Positions 45,833-55,041 are shown, counted from the stretch's first letter. The stretch is DNA of 64,000 bases from Kingella oralis (GCF_014054985.1 NZ_CP059569.1:806001-870000); one strand, 5' to 3'. Program-made: numbers and translations. Notes: a model not told the origin generated them from the sequence alone.

Positions 45833-47497
45833 ATGAATACCCTAAAACATTTCTACCAACTCGCCCGCCCGTTTTGGGGCGGCAAAGGCAGCCTGAAAGC
45901 GTGGTTGCTGCTGGCTGCTGTCATCGGTTTTGCGCTGGCGATTGTGCGCGTGAGCGTTTACATCACCGCATGGAACAAAGATTTCTACGACGCGCTGGAA
46001 CAATTCAACCGCCCGCTGCTCTACACGCTGCTGTGGCAATATCTGGGCTACATCGCGTTCACGGTGGGCTTTGTGGTGCTGGGCAACTGGCTGCGCAAAA
46101 TCCTCGTGTTCCGCTGGCGCGAGCAGCTCACCGAGCAATTCACGCAAATGTGGCTGGCGCGCCATCGCGCTTATCGCCTGCAAATCCAGCCACAGGGCGA
46201 GCCTGATAACCCCGACCAGCGCATCGCCGAAGATTGCTTTTTGCTTGCCGATAAAAGCATTGATTTATTTAAATATTTCATTATGAACGCCGCCAAGCTC
46301 GGCGCGTTTGTGATTGTGTTGTGGCAGCTTTCAGGCAGCCTGAAAATAGACATCGGCGGCAAAATATGGGTGCTGCACGGCTATCTGGTGTGGGTGGCGC
46401 TGGGCTACACGCTGGTGTGCACGCTCGCCACGCACCTAATCGGGCGCAAGCTGCATCCGCTGAATATAGATCGCCAGCACCGCGAAGCCGACTACCGTGC
46501 CAACCTGCTGCGCGTGCGCGACCATGCCGAGCAAATCGCCTTTTACCGCGGCGAAAACACCGAGCATCTGCGCCTGCGCCGCCGCTTTGCCGCCGTGCGC
46601 GAAAACTGGCATGCGCTCATCGAGCGCGAGCTGCGGCTGGAAACCTTTTCCGCCACCTATCTGCGCATCACGCAGTTCATCCCCATCGCCGCCGCGCTGC
46701 CGCTGTATCTGGCGCACACGCTCACCTTCGGCGGGCTGATGCAGGCACGCTCCGCCTTTGGCAACGTGCAAGACGGCTTCGGCTGGTTTATGGACTACTA
46801 CAAGCGGATTATGGAATGGGCGGCGGTGGTGTCGCGGCTGGCGGATTTTCAGGCTGCCTTGGATGATGTGCCCACGCTGCCTGAAACTGAGTTGCCCCAA
46901 CCCCAAGATGACGCAGCCGCATCGGTGCAGTTTGAGCAAATGGTTGTGCGGCAAAATCGCCCGATTAACGCGCAGATTGGCGCGGGCGAATATGTGCTGC
47001 TGGATGGCAAAAGCGGCGCGGGCAAAACCAGCTTGCTGCGCGTGTTGGCAGGCTTAACCGCGCCCGATAGCGGCAGCGTGCGGCTTTCGGGCAGCGTGCT
47101 GTTTTTGCCGCAAAAGCCCTATTTGGCATTAGGCAGCCTGAAAAACCTGTTGAGCTACCCCAGCGCAACCGCGTTGCCCGAAGACGCCATCCGCGCCGCG
47201 TTGGAAAAGGTGGGCTTGGCGCGGCTGAACGACGAATTGGACACGATAACCGATTGGCAGGCGCGTTTATCGGGCGGCGAACAGCAGCGCATCGGCATCG
47301 CCCGCGTGTTGCTGCATCGTCCGCAAATTTTGGCAATGGACGAACCCACCGCCGCGCTGGACGATGCCTCCGCCGTGTATTTGTTTGAACTGTTGCGGCA
47401 AGAATTGCCCCAAACCGCCGTGCTGTGCGCCACGCATCAAGCCGTGCTGCGCGAACGCTTTGCACGGCGGATTGAACTGCTGGCGGATGGGGAATAG
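45833..47497 (+). CDS. YddA/BacA-like ABC transporter (fused membrane and ATPase domains)
   Basis: A 554-residue protein with about six N-terminal membrane segments of the SbmA/BacA type and a C-terminal ABC ATPase. Walker A is LDGKSGAGKTS, the signature LSGGEQQRIGIAR and Walker B ILAMDEPTAALDD. The membrane region (AWNKDFYDALEQFN..., LLRVRDHAEQIAFYRGE) matches the ABC_membrane_2 family that includes YddA and the peptide or vitamin B12 importers. Substrate unknown; it lies downstream of the siderophore receptor but is separated from it by an opposite gene. Confidence 0.88.
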   Translation: MNTLKHFYQLARPFWGGKGSLKAWLLLAAVIGFALAIVRVSVYITAWNKDFYDALEQFNRPLLYTLLWQYLGYIAFTVGFVVLGNWLRKILVFRWREQLTEQFTQMWLARHRAYRLQIQPQGEPDNPDQRIAEDCFLLADKSIDLFKYFIMNAAKLGAFVIVLWQLSGSLKIDIGGKIWVLHGYLVWVALGYTLVCTLATHLIGRKLHPLNIDRQHREADYRANLLRVRDHAEQIAFYRGENTEHLRLRRRFAAVRENWHALIERELRLETFSATYLRITQFIPIAAALPLYLAHTLTFGGLMQARSAFGNVQDGFGWFMDYYKRIMEWAAVVSRLADFQAALDDVPTLPETELPQPQDDAAASVQFEQMVVRQNRPINAQIGAGEYVLLDGKSGAGKTSLLRVLAGLTAPDSGSVRLSGSVLFLPQKPYLALGSLKNLLSYPSATALPEDAIRAALEKVGLARLNDELDTITDWQARLSGGEQQRIGIARVLLHRPQILAMDEPTAALDDASAVYLFELLRQELPQTAVLCATHQAVLRERFARRIELLADGE

Positions 47498-47568
47498 GTT
47501 TCAGCTGCGCCGAACGGCGTTTCAGGCTGCCTAACCGTGCAAACAGGAAGGCAGCCTGAAACCCAAAA

Positions 47569-47652
47569 TAGAACGGCAACGGCTCGCCGCCCAATAGCGC
47601 ATTAAACCCGCCGCTGATGAGCCAAAATGCCGGCAAGCCGCCGACGCGCCAT
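47569..47652. repeat. MITE-like palindrome, copy 7
   Basis: A diverged copy (left ATAGAACGGCAACGGCTC; right GCCGCCGACGCGCCAT) between two DUS, in the gap before greB. Confidence 0.65.
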
Positions 47653-47779
47653 TGTTTGCCCCATTCTGCAACCTTTTAACCACGCCATCGCCCTTTCAGG
47701 CTGCCGATTGCCCTCCCCCAAGGCAGCCTGAAACCGTTTTGGGCTAAAATACGCCCTTTCTTTTGCGCCTTGCATCATC

Positions 47780-48268
47780 ATGTCCGAAATCAAAAACTAC
47801 ATGACCCCCGCAGGACACGCCGCCCTGCAAAACGAGCTTTATCAGTTGGTCAACAAAGAACGCCCCGAAATCGTGCAAATTGTGAACTGGGCAGCCAGCA
47901 ATGGCGACCGCAGCGAAAACGGCGACTATCTATACGGCAAACGCCGAATGCGCGAAATAGACCGCCGCATCCGCTTTTTAACCAAACGCCTGCAAGACGC
48001 GGTGGTGGTGAACCCCGAAACGCGCGAGCCCACCGACCAAGTATTCTTCGCCGCCACGGTTACGCTGGAACGCGGCAACGGCGCGGAACAAACCGTCCGC
48101 ATTGTGGGCGAGGATGAAATTGATGCCGCGCACAACAAAATCTCGTGGAAATCGCCGCTTGCCCGCGCGCTGATTAAAGCGCGCGAGGGCGACAGCGTGT
48201 GGCTGAACACGCCCGAGGGGCGCGAGCAGATTGAGATTTTGGCGGTGGAATACATCAAGATTGATTGA
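47780..48268 (+). CDS. greB: transcription elongation factor GreB
   Basis: A 162-residue protein that rescues backtracked RNA polymerase by stimulating transcript cleavage. The N-terminal coiled coil carries the two acidic tip residues in SNGDRSENGDYLYGKRR, and the C-terminal FKBP-like domain ends WLNTPEGREQIEILAVEYI. ARALIKAREGDSV is typical of GreB; GreB rather than GreA fits the length and the ITPAGH-type N-terminus (YMTPAGHAALQNELYQL). A TAAAAT -10 box lies near 47743. Confidence 0.93.
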   Translation: MSEIKNYMTPAGHAALQNELYQLVNKERPEIVQIVNWAASNGDRSENGDYLYGKRRMREIDRRIRFLTKRLQDAVVVNPETREPTDQVFFAATVTLERGNGAEQTVRIVGEDEIDAAHNKISWKSPLARALIKAREGDSVWLNTPEGREQIEILAVEYIKID

Positions 48269-48272
48269 ATGA

Positions 48273-48314
48273 TTTTCAGGCTGCCTTGGATAGCGCAATT
48301 AGGCAGCCTGAAAA
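48273..48314 (+). terminator. inverted DUS pair after greB
   Basis: TTTTCAGGCTGCCTTGG-type and TTAGGCAGCCTGAAAA arms with a central loop, 5 bp after the greB stop. Confidence 0.7.
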
Positions 48315-48326
48315 AAGAGAATACGG

Positions 48327-49064
48327 ATGAAACGAACTTATACCTATAAACCGGCAGCGGGGTTGGGCAAATGGGTTGCGGCGGCGGTGTGGCTGTTTGT
48401 GCTGCTGAAAATAAGCGTTGTTGCTGTTGGTGTGTTGATGCTGATTGCTGTGTATCAGCCGATGCAAACCGCGTTAGCAAACCAGCGCAGTTTAGCTGGG
48501 CTGAATATTCCTATCACAGATACCGTGCTCAACCTGATGAACTATGCCGAAACCGTGGTGTTTCTCGTTTCCATGATTTTTATCGCTTGCTGGATACTCC
48601 GCGCTCATGCCAATGCCCAATCATTTCGCATCCCAAATTTACCTGATTCGCCTGCATGGGCATTGGGCAGCTTTTTCATTCCGTTGGTGAATTTTTTTGC
48701 GCCTTATATTGCTATGAAGCAGCTTTATCAAGGCAGCCTGAAACGTGTGCAATCCCAGCCATCTGCTGCATTGCTGCCGCTTTGGTGGGCAACATGGCTG
48801 ATTGGCGGGATAGTGGCACGCGTGGCACGCTCTTTTGCCGTAACCGCCGAGCAAGAGGCTAACATTGCGCACAACGCGCATGATTTGCTTAACACCATCA
48901 ATATCCAAATATGGGCAAACCAAATGGCGATATTGAGCGTGATATGCCATATTGCCTGCGCCTTGCTCCTGCTGCGCATCATCCAGCAAATCAACCGTGC
49001 CCACGCTGCTTTGCATGCGGCAAACACCAGCGAAACCGCCGTCGCCCCCGTTAAGGCAGCCTGA
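48327..49064 (+). CDS. DUF4328 membrane protein
   Basis: A 245-residue protein with four to five hydrophobic segments (about 14-40, 68-92, 106-122, 148-170 and 197-222). WALGSFFIPLVNFFAPYIAMKQLYQGS is the DUF4328 signature. The family is uncharacterised. The stop codon and last two alanines are given by a DUS whose AAAATG also supplies the start of the next gene two bases later, so the genes are tightly linked. Confidence 0.8.
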   Translation: MKRTYTYKPAAGLGKWVAAAVWLFVLLKISVVAVGVLMLIAVYQPMQTALANQRSLAGLNIPITDTVLNLMNYAETVVFLVSMIFIACWILRAHANAQSFRIPNLPDSPAWALGSFFIPLVNFFAPYIAMKQLYQGSLKRVQSQPSAALLPLWWATWLIGGIVARVARSFAVTAEQEANIAHNAHDLLNTINIQIWANQMAILSVICHIACALLLLRIIQQINRAHAALHAANTSETAVAPVKAA

Positions 49065-49066
49065 AA

Positions 49067-49594
49067 ATGCCCCCACGCATTTTGCTTACCACCGCCCTGC
49101 TTAAACTACTCAACGCCGCCGCCCACATCATCACATGGTATGCGCTGATGTTCGCGCTGGTGTTGGTTTTCCGCCATTTGCCCGCCGAGCCATACACGCA
49201 GGGCAGCGAAATTCATCCGCGCTTTTCCGTTTTGGTGCGCAACACGGCGGGCGAGGTGCTGCCTGTTGCGCTTAATCGCTGGCAAAGCAATGAAACGCTG
49301 GTGCGCGAGGCTTATGTGGCAAACGATGAATACGGCGAATACTTCCGTTTGCAGCCGCTTGCGCCTGACACGTTTGAGCTGTATGTGAACAACGAATGGT
49401 TTGAATCGTCCCAGCGATACCGCATTACGGCGGATAACCGAGTGGTGCCGCTGTCGTTTAAAACGTTGAGTGGCTTGGGGCAGGTGTTGCTGTGTTTTAT
49501 GTTGTCGTTTCCGCTGTTTGCTTTGTTTAAATGGCTGCTGCGCAGGCTTTTCAGGCTGCCTCAACCGCCAAGTGATACGCCAAAGGCAGCCTGA
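49067..49594 (+). CDS. hypothetical membrane protein
   Basis: A 175-residue protein with one N-terminal (about 18-37) and one C-terminal (about 140-162) membrane segment and a periplasmic-looking domain between them. Its ATG is part of a DUS following the stop of the DUF4328 gene, so translation is probably coupled. It has no ribosome site of its own visible beyond the DUS. Its last alanines and stop are also from a DUS. Function not recognised. Confidence 0.65.
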   Translation: MPPRILLTTALLKLLNAAAHIITWYALMFALVLVFRHLPAEPYTQGSEIHPRFSVLVRNTAGEVLPVALNRWQSNETLVREAYVANDEYGEYFRLQPLAPDTFELYVNNEWFESSQRYRITADNRVVPLSFKTLSGLGQVLLCFMLSFPLFALFKWLLRRLFRLPQPPSDTPKAA

Positions 49595-49602
49595 AAATAA
49601 AA

Positions 49603-49688
49603 ATAGCGCGACGACGGCTTGTCGCCAAATGGTTCATTCAACATAGTTTGTTGGCTGGCAAGGTGTCGGCGAGCCGCCGACGCTCCAT
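49603..49688. repeat. MITE-like palindrome, copy 8
   Basis: Arms ATAGCGCGACGACGGCTTG and GAGCCGCCGACGCTCCAT; DUS both sides, in a 183-bp gap before the MoxR gene. Confidence 0.75.
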
Positions 49689-49777
49689 CGGTTGCCGTTT
49701 TTGCAAAGGCAGCCTGAAAACGCCATCCAACCCCCCAACCCCATTTTTCCATCCACCCCTCATCCAAAAGGAACACC

Positions 49778-50686
49778 ATGCCCAACCCCGCCTTTGACCC
49801 CGTTTTCAAACAACTCAACGCCATCATTCTCGGCAAACAAACCGTGCTCAAACAGCTGCTCGCCTGCATTCTCGCCGGCGGACATATTTTGCTGGAAGAC
49901 GTGCCGGGCGTGGGCAAAACCACGCTCGCCACCAGCCTTGCCGCCGTGTTGGGGCTGAAATACCAGCGCGTGCAGTTCACCAACGACATGCTGCCCGCCG
50001 ATTTGCTCGGCATCAACGTGTTCCAGCCCAACGAGGGCAGCTTCAAGTTCCATCCCGGCCCTGTGTTCCACCAATTTGTATTGGCAGACGAGATTAACCG
50101 CGCCTCGCCCAAGGTGCAATCGGCACTGCTGGAAGCGATGGAGGAGCGGCAAGTGTCGGTGGACGGGCGCACTTACCGCTTGCCCAAGCCGTTTTTGGTG
50201 GTGGCAACGCAAAATCCGTCTGAACAACTGGGCACGTTCCCGCTGCCCGAAAGCCAGTTAGACCGCTTTATGATGCGCCTGAGCATGGGTTATCCCGTGC
50301 CAGAGGCAGAAAAACAACTGTATTTTCATGGTGATAGACGCAAACTGCTGCACAAACTGCAAGCGGTGGGCTCGCCCGAAACCTTGTTGCAATGGCAAGA
50401 GCAGGTGCAAGCCATCACGTTATCGGAAGCGGTGGCGGATTATATTTTCCGCTTGGTGGCGGCAACGCGCCGCGCGGGGCTGTTTGCCGTGGGATTAAGC
50501 CCACGCGCGGGTTTGGCGATTGCCAACGCGGCAAAGGCGTGGGCATTTTTGGAAGGGCGCGATTTTGTGTTGCCCGAAGATGTAAAAGCGGTGTGGGTGC
50601 CCGTGGGCAACCATAGATTGCAGTCGTTGCAACAGCAAAACAGCAGCCACGCCTTAATGGAAATTGCTGAAAATGTCGCTGTTTAA
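49778..50686 (+). CDS. MoxR-family AAA+ ATPase
   Basis: A 302-residue ATPase of the MoxR type, thought to act as a chaperone for metal centre or complex assembly. Walker A is EDVPGVGKTT (about 41-50), Walker B FVLADEINRASPK (about 97-109), and VVATQNPSEQLGTFPLPESQLDRFMMRLSMGYP is the sensor and arginine-finger region. It overlaps the start of the DUF58 gene by 14 bp, the usual MoxR-DUF58 pairing. No von Willebrand-domain or transglutaminase genes follow. Confidence 0.92.
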   Translation: MPNPAFDPVFKQLNAIILGKQTVLKQLLACILAGGHILLEDVPGVGKTTLATSLAAVLGLKYQRVQFTNDMLPADLLGINVFQPNEGSFKFHPGPVFHQFVLADEINRASPKVQSALLEAMEERQVSVDGRTYRLPKPFLVVATQNPSEQLGTFPLPESQLDRFMMRLSMGYPVPEAEKQLYFHGDRRKLLHKLQAVGSPETLLQWQEQVQAITLSEAVADYIFRLVAATRRAGLFAVGLSPRAGLAIANAAKAWAFLEGRDFVLPEDVKAVWVPVGNHRLQSLQQQNSSHALMEIAENVAV

Positions 50687-51644
50687 TCGCCAACCCAAAG
50701 AAACGCTGCTGCTGGCAGAGGAGCGCCGCATCGCAGGGCGACACGTTTCGCTGCGCCCCACCAAGTTATGCGTCAGCATGCTGGCGTTGAGCGTGGCGAT
50801 TTGGGTGGGCGCGGTCAATTATCAAGTGAACGTGGCGTATGCGATTTGCTTTTGGGTGCTGGCGTTTATCGGCATTGCCGCGCTGATGACGCGCCGCCAA
50901 CTGCTTGGCTTGCATCTAACCATTCGCTATGAAGGCGAAGTGTTCGCAGGCGACACCGCCGAAGCCGAAATCAGCACCGAGCATTCGGGCAAACGCGCGC
51001 GCGTGTTTTGGTGGCGCAGCGAATCGCGCGAAGAGGTGGACGAAGACAGCGAAGCCGACCACAGCGCGTGGCAGCGTTGCCAGCTTTCAGGCAGCCTGAA
51101 AAGCGAACCGATGCGCTGGCGCATCCCCGTGCAACGGCGCGGCTATTTCCCCCGCCCGCTGTTGCTGCGCTTGGCAACATCCGCCCCGTTTGGGATGTTT
51201 CACGCCGAATGCCGCGCCGAATGGTACACCGAAGCCGTAGTCTATCCCGCGCCGTTGCCGCACAGCGATTTTGGCACACTTGCCCAGCCCGACCCCGAGC
51301 AAACGCCACAACGCGCAGGGATGCACGGCGACGACATCGCCTTTTTGAAGCCGCATATTAACGGCGCATCGCTGCAACACATCGCATGGAAAACCTACGC
51401 CAAGCGCGGCGAGCTGATGGACAAAGTGTTTGACGAGCCGCCGCCCGCCGTGCACAGCGAAATCATTTCGTATCAGGATTACCCCGTAGGCACGCCCCCC
51501 GACAAACTCGCCAGCCTGCTTGCCCACCGCGTGTTGCAAGCCGATAAAACAGGCGCGCCTTACACGCTGGAACTGCCCAGCCTCACGCTCACCCCGCAAA
51601 ACGGGCTGCGCGAGAAGTGTTTGAATGCGTTGGCGTTGATGTGA
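50673..51644 (+). CDS. DUF58-domain protein
   Basis: A 323-residue protein with two N-terminal membrane segments (about 33-70) and a C-terminal DUF58 domain (HMDIAFLKPHINGASLQHIAWKTYAKRGELMDKVFDEPP-like stretch). The core motif is D-x-x-H/N.., in the text GDDIAFLKPHINGASLQHIAWK. ATG at 50673 (MSLFNRQP) is preferred over the three-codon longer form. Usually co-acting with MoxR; role unknown. A DUS encodes GSLKSEP inside it. Confidence 0.85.
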   Translation: MSLFNRQPKETLLLAEERRIAGRHVSLRPTKLCVSMLALSVAIWVGAVNYQVNVAYAICFWVLAFIGIAALMTRRQLLGLHLTIRYEGEVFAGDTAEAEISTEHSGKRARVFWWRSESREEVDEDSEADHSAWQRCQLSGSLKSEPMRWRIPVQRRGYFPRPLLLRLATSAPFGMFHAECRAEWYTEAVVYPAPLPHSDFGTLAQPDPEQTPQRAGMHGDDIAFLKPHINGASLQHIAWKTYAKRGELMDKVFDEPPPAVHSEIISYQDYPVGTPPDKLASLLAHRVLQADKTGAPYTLELPSLTLTPQNGLREKCLNALALM

Positions 51645-51656
51645 GCGGGGAATGTG

Positions 51657-51697
51657 TTTCAGGCTGCCTTTGCGGATAAACAGAGGCAGCCTGAAAA
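51657..51697 (+). terminator. inverted DUS pair after DUF58 gene
   Basis: GTTTCAGGCTGCCTTTG and CAGAGGCAGCCTGAAAA, 12 bp after the stop codon. Confidence 0.7.
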
Positions 51698-51849
51698 ATG
51701 AGTGTAAGGGGGGGCAGCTTGGCTGCGCACGCAGTTGGAAACTTTTGCCCCATCCCAAAGGCAGCCTGAAACCCAAAACCGCTTGATGTTCTGCTAAACG
51801 ATTTTTTTTGCTGGATGGATTGGCTTTCAGGCTGCCTAATCCATCACAA

Positions 51850-52092
51850 ACGTTTACTACTGCCGCTCTCTCCCCTACGTTCAGCCGAACGGAGCATTCT
51901 TTTTTCGGGAAAAAGCGTGCGCTTGTCCGACGACGTGCGCAGCGCGGCTAGTTCGCACGCGCCGAAAAAAGGATGCGGAGAGAGGAGAGTCTGCGAAGCA
52001 GACCTGCACGTCGGGGTCGCCTTTCTTTTGCTTACTTTTCTTTGGCGAAGCAAAGAAAAGTAAGTGCCCCGCTGGCACGAAGCGCATGGTTA
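51850..52092 (-). repeat. ~245-bp structured dispersed repeat, copy C
   Basis: Reverse-orientation copy of the 18407 repeat; it carries the same CTTACTTTTC/GAAAAGTAAG hairpin (51.9-52.1 kb). Confidence 0.8.
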
Positions 52093-52321
52093 AAACTACA
52101 CCAAAAGCCAACCACAAAGCACTAACCTAGTTTCAGGCTGCCTTTGCGGATAAACAGAGGCAGCCTGAAAAATGCGTGTAGAGTGTGCAGCTTGGCTGCG
52201 CACGCGGTTGGAAACGTTTGCCCAATCCCAAAGGCAGCCTGAAACTGCAAAATGGAACAAACGTCAACAACGCCTCATCGCCCAATCGTTTTTCATGCTG
52301 CCGATAATGCGCACATCAGCG

Positions 52322-52327
52322 TATAAT
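52322..52327 (+). promoter_or_regulatory. -10 box before small secreted protein gene
   Basis: TATAAT lies 32 bp before the start; the -35 is unclear. Confidence 0.4.
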
Positions 52328-52359
52328 TCGCGCCTTTCATTACCCGCGAGAACAACATC

Positions 52360-52677
52360 ATGCAAATGCAAACCCACAAACCCCTGCTTTTCGCCCTGCT
52401 ATTGAGCGCAAGCGCATTGTCCCAAGCGCATTACCACGGCATCAGCCATGCCAAACCGCTTACCTACGACCAACTGCCCGCCGAGTGCCAGCATTATTTC
52501 AAACGCGCCGATGCGTGTTTTGCCAAAGCCAACCAAACGGCAGCTACGCCCGCACGCGAAGTGGTGAAATTTTTGGTGCAAGCCTTGCCCGCCGCCACCC
52601 CGTTGCAGCGCGTAGAAATGTGCAAAGTCGCCGAGCGCGATTTCCCCGCGCGGGTGAGCGCGTTGAAGTGCGAATAA
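52360..52677 (+). CDS. small secreted protein, possible DUF5339-like
   Basis: A 105-residue protein with a signal peptide (about 1-23, cleavage after ALSQAHY-like ASALSQA). The mature part has four cysteines (ECQHYF, DACFAK, VEMCKV and the final LKCE), likely two disulfides. ECQHYFKRADACFAK resembles the DUF5339 family I associate with Neisseriaceae; family only suggested. Function unknown. Confidence 0.65.
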   Translation: MQMQTHKPLLFALLLSASALSQAHYHGISHAKPLTYDQLPAECQHYFKRADACFAKANQTAATPAREVVKFLVQALPAATPLQRVEMCKVAERDFPARVSALKCE

Positions 52678-52690
52678 ACACGGCGCACGC

Positions 52691-52738
52691 TAAAAAGGCA
52701 GCCTGAAAACGCATCAACACGTTTTCAGGCTGCCTTTT
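52691..52738. terminator. bidirectional DUS-pair terminator
   Basis: AAAAAGGCAGCCTGAAAACG and CGTTTTCAGGCTGCCTTTT form a long stem between convergent genes; it may serve both. Confidence 0.75.
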
Positions 52739-52770
52739 GCATGGCGGTTTAGGTTTGGCCGGCGGCGCAA

Positions 52771-53616
52771 TCAATGCACGCTGACGTCTTCGCCGAAGAA
52801 TTGCTCGCCCAGTTTTTTCAGCGTGCCGTCTTTTTTCAGCTCTTCCATCGCGCCGTTGATTTTGGCGAGGGCTTCGTCGTTGCCTTTGTTAATCACCAAG
52901 CCTGCGCCCAGTTTTTCGGTGGCGGGGGTGCGCCATACGGATTTTAAGCCTGAGTTGGGGTCTTTTTTCAGGTAGTCCAGCAGGGAGAGTTCGTCGTTTA
53001 GCGTGAACTCGGCGCGTTTTTGTTGCACGATGAGCAAGCCTTGCGCCATGGTGTCGGTGTGGACGAGGTCTGCGCCCATTTTTTTGGCGACTTCGTCGTA
53101 GTTGGAGGCGAGCATCACGGCGGTTTTTTTGCCTTTGATGTCTTCTAGCTTGGTGACATCGGCGTGGTCGGCGCGGGCAACCAGCATTTTGCCGCTCCAA
53201 CTGTATGGCGTGGCTTTGTCAAACATGGCTTGGCGCTCGGGCGAAGTGAGCGCGACTTGGTTGGCGACGATGTCAAAGCGTCCTGCTTTTAAGCCTGCCA
53301 TCATGGCATCCCACGGCGTTTCTTTGAATTCCACCTGCACGCCCAGTTTTTCGGCGACGGCGCGGGTTACTTCCACGTCGTAACCGGTTAATTTGCCGTC
53401 TTTTTCGTGGTAGGTGAACGGGGCGTAGGTGCCCATTGTGCCCACGAGAATGGTTTCTTTTTTGTTGAGTTTGTCCAGCAGGTTGCCGCCTGATGCGCCT
53501 GCGGCAGAAGCGGCAGGTTGCGGGGCAACGGCGGATGCAGCGGGCGCGTCGCCACCTTTGCCGCAAGCGGCGAGGAGTACGGCAACGGAGAAGCCTAAAA
53601 GTGTTTGTTTAAACAT
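52771..53616 (-). CDS. amino-acid ABC transporter substrate-binding lipoprotein
   Basis: A 281-residue protein with a lipoprotein signal (LLAACGKG; Cys18). The mature part is a type 3 solute-binding domain: KETILVGTMGTYAPFTYHEKDGKLTGYDVEVTRAVAEKLG, then MMAGLKAGRFDIVANQVALTSPERQ, a pattern seen in polar amino acid and cystine binders. An A/P/S-rich linker (about 22-45) follows the lipobox. The cognate permease and ATPase are not next to it. The ligand is unproven. Confidence 0.88.
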   Translation of the reverse strand: MFKQTLLGFSVAVLLAACGKGGDAPAASAVAPQPAASAAGASGGNLLDKLNKKETILVGTMGTYAPFTYHEKDGKLTGYDVEVTRAVAEKLGVQVEFKETPWDAMMAGLKAGRFDIVANQVALTSPERQAMFDKATPYSWSGKMLVARADHADVTKLEDIKGKKTAVMLASNYDEVAKKMGADLVHTDTMAQGLLIVQQKRAEFTLNDELSLLDYLKKDPNSGLKSVWRTPATEKLGAGLVINKGNDEALAKINGAMEELKKDGTLKKLGEQFFGEDVSVH

Positions 53617-53824
53617 GGTTTTTCCTTGTGATGTTGAGTGGTGTTGAAAGGGTGGGATTGTAATGGAATGGCGGGGGTGGGTTTAGAATTTTTGGTGCTA
53701 TGGTTTAGGCGGTTGATTGCTACGATTGAGGCAGCCTGAAAAAGCTGTTTGGTGGTGGACTGGGATGTTTTAGCTTCGCAACTCCGCTTCGCTACGCAGG
53801 CTGCTTTTTGCGGGCATGGGCTGT

Positions 53825-54256
53825 TTAATCGCAGATTTCATCGGATTGGGACAGGTCTTCCCAGCCGATGATTTTTTGTTGTTCAAAGGTAAAGAGGATG
53901 CCGTAGGGCTCGCCGATGGGGAGTGTGCATTCGGCAAAGTGGAGTGCCCAGTGGTGCGTGTTTTGTGTGAATTGGGCGGTGGGGCAGGCGAGGATTGGGG
54001 TCTGATTTTGCTGAAACCCGTTTTCAGGCTGCCTGAGGCTGGTGCGTAATTGTTGTTCGGCTTGGGCGATAAAGCGGGGGAGGTTGTTGAGAATTTGGAT
54101 GTAAAACGGGTAATCCAGTTGGCTGGGGTTGCCGGGTTGCGTGGTATAGATGTGGAAGGGTTGCCCGTGGTATTCGCCTGCTAACAGGATGGATTGGGTA
54201 TCTTGCGGGATGGGGTGGGCGGTGAGTTTGCCAAGTGAGGTGTGCATAGTGTGCAT
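53825..54256 (-). CDS. hypothetical protein
   Basis: A 143-residue soluble protein with no recognised domain. It contains EYHGQPFHIYTTQPGNPSQLDYPFYIQILNNLPRF and the ending FEQQKIIGWEDLSQSDEI; a DUS encodes RQPENGF in the middle. Its start may be 54256 or 54247. It lies 12 bp downstream of yggS on the same strand, so it is probably co-transcribed. Confidence 0.6.
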   Translation of the reverse strand: MHTMHTSLGKLTAHPIPQDTQSILLAGEYHGQPFHIYTTQPGNPSQLDYPFYIQILNNLPRFIAQAEQQLRTSLRQPENGFQQNQTPILACPTAQFTQNTHHWALHFAECTLPIGEPYGILFTFEQQKIIGWEDLSQSDEICD

Positions 54257-54268
54257 GGGTTTGGGCTT

Positions 54269-54970
54269 TTAGGCTGCGTTAGGGTAATCGCGCTTGCCGA
54301 AAATCGCGCTGCCGATGCGTACCATGGTTGCGCCGCATTCAATGGCGAGATTCATGTCGCTGCTCATGCCCATGGATAGGGTGTCGGCTTGCGGGGCGTG
54401 GGGTCGCAGTTGGGCGAGCAGGCTGTGCATTTGGGTGAATTGTTGGCGCAGTTGGTCGGAGTTGTCGGTGTGGCTGGCGACGCACATTAGTCCGCGTAAA
54501 TTGAGGCGGGGCAGGGGGGCGATGGCTTGGGCAAGCGCAGGCAGTTCTTCGGGCGCGATGCCGTGTTTGGCTGGGTCGCCTGAAATGTTGATTTCTATCA
54601 GCACTTGCAAATCGGGCAGGTGGGCGGGGCGTTGGTTGCTGAGGCGGCGGGCGAGTTTTTCGCTGTTGAGCGTGTGCAGCCAATGGGCGTGTTCGGCGAC
54701 AAGGCGGCTTTTGTTAGATTGCACATTGCCGATGATGTGCCAGATGATGTGTGGGCAGTCGGCAAGCTGGTGGGTTTTGTCGTGCCATTCTTGGATGTAG
54801 TTTTCGCCGAAGTGGCGTTGCCCGTGTTGATACAGCGTGCGGATGTTATCGGCGGGGAAGGTTTTGCTGACGGCAATCAGTTGCACGCTGCCAGCAGGGC
54901 GGCGGGCTTGGGCTTCGGCTTGGGCGATTTGGTTTCGGATGGCTTGGAGGTTGGCGATAAGGTGGGGCAT
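54269..54970 (-). CDS. yggS: pyridoxal phosphate homeostasis protein YggS
   Basis: A 233-residue PLP-binding protein that buffers free PLP and affects amino acid balance. LIAVSKTFPADNI carries the PLP lysine (Lys36), HFGENYIQEW and HIIGNVQSNK and the C-terminal TLSMGMSSDMNLAIECGATMVRIGSAIFGKR are family motifs. It is transcribed with the small hypothetical gene downstream. The ATG at 54970 is well placed. Confidence 0.95.
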   Translation of the reverse strand: MPHLIANLQAIRNQIAQAEAQARRPAGSVQLIAVSKTFPADNIRTLYQHGQRHFGENYIQEWHDKTHQLADCPHIIWHIIGNVQSNKSRLVAEHAHWLHTLNSEKLARRLSNQRPAHLPDLQVLIEINISGDPAKHGIAPEELPALAQAIAPLPRLNLRGLMCVASHTDNSDQLRQQFTQMHSLLAQLRPHAPQADTLSMGMSSDMNLAIECGATMVRIGSAIFGKRDYPNAA

Positions 54971-55041
54971 GGCGGTGTTTGCTGCGGGGTGGTTGGGGAT
55001 GAGGTAGGGCAGCCTGAAAATGGTTTGCGCGTGGGGTGCAG

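Larger units (their letters stand above)
51645..52359. other. 715-bp gene-free repeat region
   Basis: It holds a DUS-pair terminator (51657-51697), a degenerate AAAACCGTTTGG-type hairpin (about 51775-51810), the 245-bp repeat copy C and several DUS. No gene is supported. Confidence 0.75.
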
